Shown: positions 1 through 10,300 of the stretch, one piece after another
How the letters are laid out: each line of letters opens with the position of its first letter
Numbering within the stretch: position 1 is the stretch's first letter
NCBI GenBank assembly: GCA_016709225.1
Contig: JADJEE010000002.1
Location: 62,001-126,000, forward strand
DNA: 64,000 bases
Direction of reading: 5' to 3'
Source of the DNA: Deltaproteobacteria bacterium
GTDB lineage: Bacteria; Myxococcota_A; Polyangia; Nannocystales; Nannocystaceae
Translations under genes and position numbers: made by a program
The notes under the pieces: model-generated
The model's database searches: none
What the model was told of the DNA's origin: nothing
What the model saw: the letters and a program-made list of their open reading frames with translations, nothing else

Positions 1-282
1 CTCGCCGCCGATCCCACCCTGGCCGATCGCCTCGCCGCCGCGGTGCACCGCCGCCACGACGCACTCGCCCACACCGCGGGCCTGAACGCCGACGTGTTCG
101 AGGCGCTGGTGGTGCTCGCCGCCGGCTCGCTCACCCCCCAGGCGATCGCGCGCGGACACGCCGAGGTGCAGGCGCTCGTGCACGACATGGACCGTGGCCG
201 ACAGCGTCGGCTCACCCGGCTGGGCTTCGCGCCCGCGGCCGCCGCAGCGCTCAGCGAGCTGCACACCCGCAACTTCATGTGA
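1..282 (+). CDS. C-terminal part of an unrecognised protein (cut by window start)
   Basis: The frame is open from the first base of the window and ends with TGA at 280-282, so the gene starts upstream. The visible 93 residues are Ala-, His- and Arg-rich, probably all alpha-helical, without a membrane segment or metal-binding motif, and end in HTRNFM. An internal GTG at 43 could start a short protein, but the frame before it reads equally like coding sequence, so I treat this as a truncated longer gene. I do not recognise the family. Confidence 0.5.
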   Translation, partial: LAADPTLADRLAAAVHRRHDALAHTAGLNADVFEALVVLAAGSLTPQAIARGHAEVQALVHDMDRGRQRRLTRLGFAPAAAAALSELHTRNFM

Positions 283-383
283 CGCGTCACCCCTGGTCGA
301 CGCCCAACGCGAGGGCGTACCCTATCGCCGTCGACGATGCGCACCAACGTCCACTTGCCGGTGCCGCGCGACGAAGGCGCCCC

Positions 384-929
384 TTGAACCCGACCGACTC
401 CCGACTCTGGACGCCGCTACGCCTCACCCTCGCCTTCGTGCTCGGTGGCATCGGCGGCGCCGCGCTCGATCAGATCCACGTGCGCATGGGCGTGCTCTAC
501 TACCCGACGCCGCTGTGGTTCGATCAGGCGTGGTGGGTGGTGCCGCTGTTCGGCGCCGCGACGGTCGCGACCATCACCGGCGCGCGCATGTGGGTCGACG
601 CCTCGCCGACCATGCGCGAGCACGAGCTGCTCGACGCCGGCAGCTGGTTCGTGGCCGCGTACTGGGCCAGCGGCCAGTGGCAGGCCCACCCCATCGGGCT
701 GCTGGTCGCGTACGTGATCGCGTTCCTGGTTCGCACGCAACATCGCCCGACCTGGTGGTTCGCGCTCGCGCTGGCGGCGTGCGGGCTCGTGGTCGAGGCG
801 ACGATCTCCGCGACCGGCGCCTTCTCGTACATCCACCCGGACGTCTTCGGCCTGCCGTTGTGGCTGCCCGGGCTCTATCTGCACGCGGCGCCGTTCGGGC
901 TGGCGGTCACCACCAAGCTGCGCCGCTGA
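384..929 (+). CDS. INSIG-like multi-pass membrane protein
   Basis: This is a roughly 181-residue integral membrane protein with about five or six hydrophobic segments and almost no soluble part. The order of features matches eukaryotic insulin-induced gene proteins (INSIG): a first helix, a short loop with YYPTPLWFD, then WWVVPLFGAA (compare SAWWVPPCCG in INSIG), and near the end G-F-Y-PD-WLP (compare G-Y-Y-PD-WLP in INSIG). In animals INSIG holds the sterol sensor SCAP in the ER; a bacterial role is unknown. The TTG at 384 puts the start just before the first helix. A GTG at 279 overlaps the upstream stop and would add an unlikely Arg-rich leader. The family call is from remembered motifs only. 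Confidence 0.55.
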   Translation: MNPTDSRLWTPLRLTLAFVLGGIGGAALDQIHVRMGVLYYPTPLWFDQAWWVVPLFGAATVATITGARMWVDASPTMREHELLDAGSWFVAAYWASGQWQAHPIGLLVAYVIAFLVRTQHRPTWWFALALAACGLVVEATISATGAFSYIHPDVFGLPLWLPGLYLHAAPFGLAVTTKLRR

Positions 930-1075
930 CGGCGAGCCAGCGGCCGATCGGACCCACGGCCGCGCGATCGAATTGCGTACGAACGTGGGCGATTCGCCCA
1001 ATCCGCACCGCGTGTGCAGAAGTTGGTGAACCACGGCCCGACTCGCCTCACCATGCACGGGGAGCGACCAAGACG

Positions 1076-1531
1076 ATGCAGCAGCCCAACCTGGTCACCA
1101 AACTGCGCGGCTTCGCCCTGGCCCTGGGCATGTTCGGTCTGCTCGCGGGCGCCAGCGGCGACCTCGAGGCCTCCGACACGCCCGTGGGCGTGTGGAAGAC
1201 CATCGACGACGACACCGGCGAGGCCAAGTCGTTGGTCAAGATCTACGAGCGCGACGGCAAGCTCTACGGCCGCGTGACCAAGCTGTTCCAGAACCCCGAT
1301 GCGGTCTGCACCGCGTGCGAGGGCGAGGACAAGGACGCACCGATCGTCGGCATGGTGATCATGTGGGGCCTCGAGCAGGACGACGACGAGTGGTCCGGCG
1401 GCAAGATCTTCGACCCCAAGAAGGGCAAGACCTACAACTGCAAGCTGTGGATCGAGGACGACGGCGACCTCAAGGTTCGCGGCTCCGTGGGTCCGTTCTA
1501 CCGCACCCAGACGTGGCACCGGGTCAGCTGA
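1076..1531 (+). CDS. Secreted DUF2147 family protein
   Basis: A 151-residue exported protein. A signal peptide covers about residues 1-32 and is followed by one DUF2147 domain: an early Trp (GVWKTID), DTGEAKSLVKI, DGKLYGRV, a CTACEG pair of cysteines, GMVIMWG, FDPKKGKTY and a terminal RTQTWHRV. DUF2147 proteins are small periplasmic beta-sheet proteins of unknown function. The ATG at 1076 is preceded by GGGGAG at 1059-1064, a good ribosome site. It lies alone between the INSIG-like gene and a convergent minus-strand module. Confidence 0.85.
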   Translation: MQQPNLVTKLRGFALALGMFGLLAGASGDLEASDTPVGVWKTIDDDTGEAKSLVKIYERDGKLYGRVTKLFQNPDAVCTACEGEDKDAPIVGMVIMWGLEQDDDEWSGGKIFDPKKGKTYNCKLWIEDDGDLKVRGSVGPFYRTQTWHRVS

Positions 1532-1538
1532 TCCAGAG

Positions 1539-2048
1539 CTAGCCGCCGCACGCCTGTTCGCACTCGGCCTCGCCGCAGCCGCCGAGATCGCAGCCCGAGC
1601 CCGGGTCGCCGCAGGTGTCGGCACAGGTCGCGGGCCCCAGGCCCCCGGCGGCGCAGGCCAGCAGGCACACGCAGGTCGCGAACGAGTCGCAGGCCGTCAG
1701 CGCGGCACAGCAACTGAGCTTCACGCAGCCGACACACACGGTGTCGTCGGCCGCGGGCACGCACGCATCGACCGGCCCGCCCATGCCGATCGACATGCAC
1801 GCCTGCAGCAGATCGGTGCCGCCGCCATCGCTGCTCGAGCCGCCGTCGCTGCCGGGCGTACCGCTCGAACCGCTGCCCTCGTCGCCGGTGACCGCCGCCG
1901 TCCCGCTGCCGCCGTCGCTGCCCGCGACGGTGCCACCGGCATCACCGCTGCCGTCGCCACGCGTGCCGCCGTCGCTGCCGACCGATGCCGTGACGACACA
2001 CGCCGTCGGGGCGAGCAACAGGCCGACCAGCGCCGCGCACGATCTCAC
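1539..2048 (-). CDS. Cys-rich lipoprotein, last gene of ECF module 1
   Basis: A 169-residue putative lipoprotein. The GTG start at 2048 overlaps the stop of the upstream regulator gene (GTGA), so translation is probably coupled. The N-terminus is hydrophobic and ends in a lipobox-like PTAC, followed by a roughly 60-residue linker of Gly, Ser, Asp and Thr and then a C-terminal domain with about 18 cysteines. Paired spacing in that domain suggests disulfides and surface exposure. A longer reading from 2159 would add an Arg-rich stretch lying inside the upstream gene and is less likely. The function is unknown. Confidence 0.7.
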   Translation of the reverse strand: MRSCAALVGLLLAPTACVVTASVGSDGGTRGDGSGDAGGTVAGSDGGSGTAAVTGDEGSGSSGTPGSDGGSSSDGGGTDLLQACMSIGMGGPVDACVPAADDTVCVGCVKLSCCAALTACDSFATCVCLLACAAGGLGPATCADTCGDPGSGCDLGGCGEAECEQACGG

Positions 2049-2893
2049 GGCTGCTCGTCGGGGCAGCTCGGCAGTCGCGCCGCGAGCGGTGAGCCCGGGT
2101 GCTCGCGACGGAAACGCGAGGCCGCCGCCCGAGCGTCGCCGTGACGCCCCAGCTCGCACAGCGCCGACGCCACCAACAGGTCGCGCTCCTCGCCATACTC
2201 GCTGCTCGGGTGTGCGCGGCGATCGGCCTCGAGTCGCGCGAGCGCCCCCGCAGCGTCACCATCGCGCAGCGCGGTGCGAGCTTGCGCGAGCACCCGCACC
2301 TGCGCGAGCAGGTCGGCGGCGTCCGTCGCAGTCGGCGTGCTGACGCGGGCCGCAGCGCCACGCGGGCGCGCGCGGGTCCGCGGCAGCGGCGTCGCCTCGG
2401 CAACGCTCGGCGTTGCGCTCGGCACCGCGACGACGGCCGACGCCGTGGACGCCGACGCCTCGACGGCTGGCGACGCGATCGCGGGCACGCGCGGGCCCGT
2501 CGCTGCCGCTGCGTCGTGCGTCGCTTGGCGGCCGGCGTGCTCTTCGAGCGCACCGTCGTCTCCGCCATCGCCGTGCTGGTACGCCGCCTGAGGATCGACC
2601 GCCGTGGCCGCGGTCGCATCCCACAGGCCTGCGCGCGGCAGCCACAGCGCCACCGCGGCCGCGATGGCGGCGACCGTGCCCACGGCCGCAATCGCCAGCA
2701 CCATCACCCGCCGCGGGCGCGCGGCCGATGGCGCGTCGAGCAACGGCAGCGGCGCCTCGCCGCGATCGATGCGCCGGAGGATCGACTGTAGCCGCAGCTC
2801 GGCGTCGCCGCTGACCTGCAGCGAGTCGACGTGCGCGCCATAGCCGGCGAGCAGCGCCTTGGCGGCGGGGCTGGGCTCGGGTGCGCGGCTCAT
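2045..2893 (-). CDS. Single-pass membrane regulator with C-terminal TPR-like part (anti-sigma candidate)
   Basis: A 282-residue protein. A cytoplasmic N-terminal region (about 1-60) is followed by one membrane helix near residues 63-86, an Ala/Pro/Ser-rich linker, and a helical C-terminus (about 200-275) with the repeating pattern of tetratricopeptide units (LRDGDAAGALARLE, ALCELGRHGDARAAA). The start overlaps the end of the sigma gene by 4 nt (2890-2893). In Myxococcota such membrane TPR proteins are commonly encoded right after ECF sigma factors and are thought to hold the sigma factor at the membrane; that role is inferred here from position and topology. No classical zinc-binding anti-sigma motif is visible. 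Confidence 0.7.
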   Translation of the reverse strand: MSRAPEPSPAAKALLAGYGAHVDSLQVSGDAELRLQSILRRIDRGEAPLPLLDAPSAARPRRVMVLAIAAVGTVAAIAAAVALWLPRAGLWDATAATAVDPQAAYQHGDGGDDGALEEHAGRQATHDAAAATGPRVPAIASPAVEASASTASAVVAVPSATPSVAEATPLPRTRARPRGAAARVSTPTATDAADLLAQVRVLAQARTALRDGDAAGALARLEADRRAHPSSEYGEERDLLVASALCELGRHGDARAAASRFRREHPGSPLAARLPSCPDEQP

Positions 2894-3465
2894 GTCCGCA
2901 CCTCGCGACGCGAGCGCGCCTCGTGGCGCGCGACGGCCTTCTCGAACTTGAGTCGCGCCGCCCGCAGGCGCGCGTACACGGTGTTGACGTTGAGCTCGAG
3001 CGCGTCGGCGACCTCGCCCGCGCTCATGCCCTCGAGCTCCGCGAGCAGGAACACCTCGCGCTTGTCCTCGTCGAGCTCGTCGAGGAACTGCCGCACCAGC
3101 TGGGCGGCCTCGAAGCGCTCGGGCGTGCCGGCGTCCTGGACCGACGCCGCCGTCTCGGCGCTCGGCACCACCCGCAATCGCTGGGCGCTGCGCTCGGCAC
3201 CGCGACGGTACTGGCTCGCGACCCGTCGCGCGATGCCGTACAGCCAGTTGCGCACGGTGGTGCGGCCGTCGAACTCCGGCAGCCGCCGGTGCACGACGAT
3301 GAAGACGTCCTGCACCGCGTCGTCGACCTGCGCCCGCGGCAAGCCCAGGTGGTAGAGCGAGCGCCACACGAAGCCCTGGTACTCGCGGTAGACCGCCGTC
3401 AACGTCCACCGGGGCTGGCCGGCAGCGTCGCTCACGAGCTCGAGCGGGGGTACGTGGGGGGTCAA
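2890..3465 (-). CDS. ECF-type RNA polymerase sigma factor (module 1)
   Basis: A 191-residue sigma-70 family protein of the extracytoplasmic function group. Region 2 is visible around residues 24-60 (YREYQGFVWRS, then DDAVQDVFIVVHRRL) and region 4 near 125-180 (LDEDKREVFLLAELEGMSAGEVADALELN, a helix-turn-helix). I chose the TTG at 3465 because GAAGG lies 7 nt upstream and the length is normal for the family. An ATG at 3591 would overlap the upstream gene and add a non-conserved tail. It directly precedes its putative membrane partner and should drive an envelope-related regulon. Confidence 0.85.
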   Translation of the reverse strand: MTPHVPPLELVSDAAGQPRWTLTAVYREYQGFVWRSLYHLGLPRAQVDDAVQDVFIVVHRRLPEFDGRTTVRNWLYGIARRVASQYRRGAERSAQRLRVVPSAETAASVQDAGTPERFEAAQLVRQFLDELDEDKREVFLLAELEGMSAGEVADALELNVNTVYARLRAARLKFEKAVARHEARSRREVRT

Positions 3466-3514
3466 CGTCGGGCCTTCGATGTCTTGGGTGTTGGCCGACC
3501 GAGCCACCAACCCG

Positions 3515-4540
<1,026 letters not shown>

Positions 4541-4549
4541 CTGCGACCC

Positions 4550-4578
4550 ACGATAGCACGCGATCACTTTTCGTCACG
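4550..4578 (-). promoter_or_regulatory. Possible promoter of ECF module 1
   Basis: On the minus strand TATCGT (4550-4555) is preceded 17 bp upstream by CGTGAC (4573-4578), a partial match to TTGACA. The -10-like box ends 9 nt before the chosen GTG, so the transcript would have almost no leader. The -35 match is weak. Confidence 0.35.
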
Positions 4579-4644
4579 ATGACCGCCACGGTCGCACCAA
4601 TGTCCCGTTGCCAGCGACGAGCAACGTTCGCGAGCAGAGGCACC

Positions 4645-5199
4645 ATGCGCATCCAATCCATCATTCGGCCCGCCATCCAACCCGTCACCGTCACCGTCGA
4701 GCGCCTCCCCTGCGTCCTGCGGACGCCCATCGTCGTCGCCGCGCTCGCGCTCGCGATCCCAGGCTGCGTGCAGGGTCGCGACGATCACGACGACGCCCGC
4801 GCCCGCGCCGGCCAGGCGTTGGTGCAGCAGTACGACGCCACCCAAGACGCCTTCGGTGATTGCGTCGATGCGCTCACGCAGTGTGTGCAGAACGCCGCCG
4901 ACCTCGATGCGATCGAAGCCTGCGCGGGCGAGGTCGAGGCTTGCCTCGCGGCCGCCGAGCCCGAGATCGAGATCCCCGATCCCGAAGACCTCCCCGACCT
5001 GCCCGAGATCCCCGGCATCGATACCGCGTGCTTCGACGACGTGACCGATTGCATCGACGCCGATCCGACCGACCCCACCTGCCTCGACGGCATCGACGGC
5101 TGTGTGCAGGATCAGCTCGATGGTCTCTGCGAGACCGCGCAGATGCAGTGCGAGGCCCTCGGTGCGCCGCAGGACATCTGCGACGCACTCGGCTGCTGA
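4645..5199 (+). CDS. Small Cys/Asp-rich lipoprotein
   Basis: A 184-residue putative lipoprotein. The signal peptide ends in a lipobox (AIPGC at about 34-38). The mature part is acidic, has regularly spaced Cys pairs (DCVDALTQCV, ACAGEVEACLAA, CFDDVTDCID, CLDGIDGCVQ) and an Ile-Pro-Asp/Glu rich central stretch. The repeated helix-Cys pattern suggests paired helices joined by disulfides. The ATG at 4645 has AGAGG 5 nt upstream; an earlier ATG at 4579 has no ribosome site. It is divergent from ECF module 1. The function is unknown. Confidence 0.75.
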   Translation: MRIQSIIRPAIQPVTVTVERLPCVLRTPIVVAALALAIPGCVQGRDDHDDARARAGQALVQQYDATQDAFGDCVDALTQCVQNAADLDAIEACAGEVEACLAAAEPEIEIPDPEDLPDLPEIPGIDTACFDDVTDCIDADPTDPTCLDGIDGCVQDQLDGLCETAQMQCEALGAPQDICDALGC

Positions 5200-5411
5200 C
5201 GGCGACGCCGCGGCCACCCGCGCCGGACGACCCCCGACCGCCGCGGGCCGACCGCCGGCCGGGCTGGCCTGGCGTCGGTCCCGGGCGTGGCATGCGCACG
5301 GTTCTCGCCCCGACGCGCCGGCATGGCCTGACGAACGGCATTCCGGCCACGCGGGGCGAAATCTCGCCCAGCCCCGTGCCTCTTTCTAATGGTGATTTAT
5401 ATGTAATCTGA

Positions 5412-7334
5412 ATGCCAGCTTTCAGAGTCGCTGTTCGAGGAGTCCTGGTCGCCTCGGTCGCCAACGCGGCCTGCACCGCGGCGGTCAGTCCCGAGGCCGA
5501 CACCGACGCGTCGGGCGGCATCGGCATCTCGGTCAGCGGCAGCGACAGCGGCAGCGGCAGCGGTGAGACCGGCACCAGCTCCACCACCGACGAGGAGGAG
5601 ACCGAAGGCGGTGACGTCTGCGGAGACGGTGCGCGTGGGGCCACCGAGGCGTGCGACGACGGCAACCTCGACGCGGGCGATGGTTGCGATGCGAGCTGCA
5701 GCGCCGAGGACGGCTTTCGCTGTCTCGTGCCGGGCCTGCCGTGCGTGCCGATCATCTGTGGCGACGGCAAGGTCGACTCGCCCGAGCTGTGCGACGACGG
5801 CAACGACGCACCTGGTGACGGCTGCGACGCGCAGTGTGGTCTCGAGGACGGTTACAGCTGCGTGCTGCCCGGCACCAAGTGCCAGGCCGCGATGTGTGGC
5901 GACGGCATCCTCGCGGGCTTCGAGGTCTGCGACGACGGCAACGCCGAACCGGGCGACGGCTGCAACGACGCCTGCAAGCTCGAAGCCGGCTTCTACTGCC
6001 CGACGCCGAACACCGCGTGTCTGCCGACCGAGTGCGGCGATGGCCAGGCCCAGGGCCTCGAGCACTGCGACGACGGCAACCTGCTGCCGTACGACGGCTG
6101 CAGCCCCGTGTGCACCAACGAGCCCAGCTGCGCCCACGGCGACTGCGAGGCCATCTGCGGCGACGGCATCATCCTCCCCGGCACCACCGAGGAGTGCGAC
6201 GACGGCAACAACTTCGCCGGCGATGGTTGCTCCGAGACCTGCGAGGTCGAGCCCGGCTTCGCGTGCGAGCTGCAGGACGTCGCACTGCCCGACACGCTGC
6301 ACCTGCCGATCCTGTTCCGCGACGTCCGCGGCTGGAATCACCCCGCCGATCCACGCCACATCGACTTCAACAACGGCAGCGGCTCCGGCATCACGTTCGA
6401 CATGGTCGACCTGCTGCTCGCCGACGACGGCCGCCCGGTCGCCAACCCAGCGTTCGTGCCGAACAACGCCTCGTACCACACCGCCGAGTCGTTCTTCGAG
6501 TGGTACCGCGACACCCCCGGCACCAACCTCGCGGTGGTCGACTGGCTCGACCTGCCGCAGACACCCGCGGGCGCCTACGAGTTCGACTCCAATGCGTTCT
6601 TCCCGATCGACGATCGCGGCTGGGCCGACCCCGCGTCGACCGATCCAGAGATCCTCTACGAAGGCCACAACTTCAACTTCACCTCCGAGATCCGCTACTG
6701 GTTCGAGTTCTCCGGCACCGAGGAGCTGGCCTTCCGCGGTGACGACGACGTGTGGGTGTTCGTCGACGGGCACCTATGCCTCGACATCGGCGGCCTGCAC
6801 GGGGCGGTCGGCGCGACCATGAGCCTGGCCGATCCCGCGGTCGAGCCCAACGTCACGCAGCAGGCCATCGTGCAGGCCTGCGTCGACGAGCTCGAGGTCG
6901 GCAAGGTCTACGAGGTCGCGGTGTTCCACGCCGAGCGCCACACGACCGCGTCGAACTTCCGGCTCACGCTGTCGGGCTTCGTGACGCAGACATCGAGCTG
7001 CGACTGGGTCTGCGGCGACGGCGTCGTCACGCCCTACGAGGTCTGCGACGACGGCACCGAGAACAACACCGGCGGCTTCGGCATGTGCAACGCCGACTGC
7101 CTCGGCGTCGGGCCCTACTGCGGCGACGGCGTCCTCGATCCCGCGCACGAGGAATGCGACCTGGGTGCGCTCAACGTCGGCAGCTACGACGGCTGCAACG
7201 CCGACTGCACCCTGGGCCCCAAGTGTGGCGATGGCGTGCGCGAGGAGGAGCACGAGGAGTGCGACGCCGGCGAGGCCAACGGCGTGAACGGCAGCGGCTG
7301 CGAGGACGACTGCACGCTGACGCCGATCGGGTAG
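5412..7334 (+). CDS. Surface lipoprotein with DUF4215 repeats around a fibro-slime domain
   Basis: A 640-residue exported protein. The signal peptide ends near residue 21 with VANAAC, possibly a lipobox. A Ser/Gly linker leads into six Cys-rich repeats of the type CGDG...E.CDDGN...GDGC...C (about 70-290). A fibro-slime domain follows at about 295-520: DTLHLPILFRDVRGW near its start, RYWFEFSGTEELAFRGDDDVWVFVDG in the middle, then the CLDIGGLHG segment. Three more Cys-rich repeats close the protein. Fibro-slime domains occur in cellulose-binding and slime-mould extracellular proteins, so adhesion or matrix binding is likely. The 30 bases before the ATG are strikingly AT-rich for this genome. 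Confidence 0.85.
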   Translation: MPAFRVAVRGVLVASVANAACTAAVSPEADTDASGGIGISVSGSDSGSGSGETGTSSTTDEEETEGGDVCGDGARGATEACDDGNLDAGDGCDASCSAEDGFRCLVPGLPCVPIICGDGKVDSPELCDDGNDAPGDGCDAQCGLEDGYSCVLPGTKCQAAMCGDGILAGFEVCDDGNAEPGDGCNDACKLEAGFYCPTPNTACLPTECGDGQAQGLEHCDDGNLLPYDGCSPVCTNEPSCAHGDCEAICGDGIILPGTTEECDDGNNFAGDGCSETCEVEPGFACELQDVALPDTLHLPILFRDVRGWNHPADPRHIDFNNGSGSGITFDMVDLLLADDGRPVANPAFVPNNASYHTAESFFEWYRDTPGTNLAVVDWLDLPQTPAGAYEFDSNAFFPIDDRGWADPASTDPEILYEGHNFNFTSEIRYWFEFSGTEELAFRGDDDVWVFVDGHLCLDIGGLHGAVGATMSLADPAVEPNVTQQAIVQACVDELEVGKVYEVAVFHAERHTTASNFRLTLSGFVTQTSSCDWVCGDGVVTPYEVCDDGTENNTGGFGMCNADCLGVGPYCGDGVLDPAHEECDLGALNVGSYDGCNADCTLGPKCGDGVREEEHEECDAGEANGVNGSGCEDDCTLTPIG

Positions 7335-7349
7335 CGCGGATCCGCGGCG

Positions 7350-10300
7350 CTACTCGGGCAGGTCGAGCTCACCCAACGGCGCGAGCAGGGCCGCGATGTC
7401 GCGTTCGTCGAGGCGATGGCCACCTTGCGTGCGTCGCTGCGCGCTCTCCTGGATGCCGCGACCGAGCGCGGCCTTGCGCTCCTGCAGCGCGACCATGCGC
7501 TCCTCGACGGTGCCTTCGCAGATGAGGCGATAGACCGTGACCGGCTTGTCCTGCCCGATGCGGTGCGCGCGATCGCTGGCCTGGGCCTCGACCGCCGGAT
7601 TCCACCACGGGTCGTAGTGGATCACGGTGTCGGCTGCGGTGAGGTTCAGGCCGGTGCCGCCGGCCTTGAGCGAGACCAGCATCACCGCCACGTTGCCCTG
7701 CTGGAACTCGTCGACCACGCGCTGACGATCGCTGGTGCGCCCGGTGATCGTGCTCCAGCGGATTTCGAGGGCGTGGAGCTCCTTGCCGATGACCTCGAGC
7801 ATGCTCGTGAACTGGCTGAACACCAGGGTCCGACGGCCCTCGGCGGCGAGCTGCTCGAGTAGGTCGAGCAGCAGCGTCAGCTTGCTGCCGCGGGTGATGG
7901 CCCGCGCCGCCGCGAGCTTGGTCAGCGGCGCGTGGCAGCACACCTGTCGCAGCTTGAGCAGCGCGTCGAGCACGACGATCTGGCTCTTGGCCAGCCCGCG
8001 GGCGACCAGCTCCTTGCGCACGCGCTCCTCCATCGTCAGCCGCACGGACTCGTAGAGATCACGCTCGCGATCGTCGAGCGCGGCGTACATCACGACCTCG
8101 GTCTTGGGCGGCAGCTCGGTCAGCACCTGCGTCTTCGTTCGGCGCAGCATGAACGGCGCGATGCGACGGCACAGTGCGTCGAAGCGTCCGACCTCGCCAT
8201 CGCGCTCGATCGGGGTGCGATACCACTGCGTGAATTGTCGGCGGTTGCCGAGCAAGCCGGGGTTCACGAAGCTCGTCAGCGACCACAGCTCGCCGAGGTG
8301 GTTCTCCATCGGCGTACCGGTCATGGCCAGCCGCTGCTGCGCGTTCAGCTTCATCGCCGCCAGCGCGACCTTGGTGGTGGGGTTCTTGATCGCCTGCGCC
8401 TCGTCGAGCACGACCGTGTGCCAGCGCTGCTGCTGCAGCACCTCGTCGCGCTGCAACAACGCGTAGGTGGTCACCACCAACTGGTGCTCGCCGTTGGCCA
8501 GCGCGGCATGGCGATCACGGCCGTGGTAGACCAGCACGCGCAGTCCCGGCGTGAAGCGCTCGGCCTCACGGGCCCAGTTGCGCAGCACACTGCGGGGCAC
8601 CACGACCAGCGCCGGCGCCTTCATGCGCCCGGCCTCGTGCTCGGCGAGCAGGTGGGTCAGGGCCTGTACGGTCTTGCCCAGGCCCATGTCGTCGGCCAGG
8701 ATCCCGCCGAGGCCGGCCTCGCGCAGCCACTGCAGCCACTCGAAGCCGTGTCGCTGGTACTCGCGCAGCTCGGCGCGCAGCGCCGTCGGCAGCGCCACCG
8801 AAACCGGCCCCTCCCGCAGCCGCGCGACCGCTTGCTGGACCCGCGGCGACAGCTCCCAGGCCACGTCCGTCAGGGCATCGAGGCGCGCGGCGTCCAGGCT
8901 CGAAAGCCGCAGCTTGTCGCGCGGCGATCGGTCGTGGTCGTGCAGCTCGACCAACACGTCGACGATCGCCTGCAAGCGCGCGCCCTCGACCCGCACGCGG
9001 CGGCCATCCGCCAGCGGTAGCAGCACCGTGGCGTGCTCGACCTGCAGTCGCTCGCGGGTGATCCGCCCGTCGCGGATCGCCTCGACGACCGCGGGCAGGA
9101 TGTTGATGCGCTCGCCGCCGACCAGCACGCCGAGCTCGAGGAACCACTCGCCGGCGTCGGCGTCTTCGGTCGCGCCGTACCAGCCGTCGATCTCGACCGC
9201 GGTCCACTCGAAGCTGTCTTCGACGGTGACGTCGAAGCCCTCCGCCCGCAGGCGCGGCACGGCATCGCGCGCGAAGGCGATCCACGCCTCCTGGTCGGCG
9301 ACGGTGGCGGTGGCATCGACGCGCTCTGGCGCGCCCAGCTCGCGCAGACGGGCGATCGCGGCCCGCTCGAAGGCGTGGGCGCGCGGGCTCGGGTGCAGCG
9401 TGTCGCCGACCAGATGCATGACCTCGTCGCCGGGCTCGCCCGGTCGCACGCGGACACCACCGTAGGCGAACCATAGCTCCACCTGCGGCACGCGCCCGCC
9501 GAAGGCGTCGCGGCCCGTCAGCCGCACACTCGCGATCGGGACGATCGCCTCGGGTGCGCCACGGCGCAGCGGCAGCGGCAGCGGCAAGCCAGCACTCGTC
9601 AACGACGCCCGGACCTCGTCGGGCACTGCGCTCGACAGCGACGCGGGCACCGACAACGCCGTGGTGAGCTCGAGCGCCACCTCGTCGCCGATCTCCGAGC
9701 GCAGCAGCCCGAAGGTCCCGGTCTGCGTGTTGACGTAGTGCAGCGGCACCACCGGCAACACCGCCCACGGCGGCTCGCCGGGCAGCGGCGCCAACACCAG
9801 GTCTTGGCGCCCGTTGCTCGCCAGGCGCCACTGCGGATGCCCCGTGCGAGCCGGTCCGCGCATCAGCCGGGGGCCGCCGATGTCGTTGACATGGCAGCGC
9901 GCCACCTCGAAGAGCGTCGACAGCAGCGTGCCCGAGCCCGGCACCGGCGGCAGCAACACGGCCTCGGTCTCGCGCGGCGGTCCGAACACGCGGCGCTCGA
10001 GCGCGCGCGCGCCGTGCCATAGCGCGAGCACCTCGAGCCCGACCTCGGGCGGCAGCAGTCCGGGGCTCGCCGTCATCGCATCGAGGTGAGCGGGCCGCAC
10101 GTGCTGGACGCGCCCACGCGCATCGAGACCGACGCGCAGCGCGGCGATCCGCACCACCGGGTGACGCCACAGCTCGGGCTCGACGCGACCACGCGCCTCG
10201 TCGATCGCGAGCGAGACCCCGAACGTGATCTCCGAGCTCGGCAGCAACGATGCCGTGTGCTCGTCACGCGCCTGCGCGAGCAGCCGCAGCCGCTCGCTAC

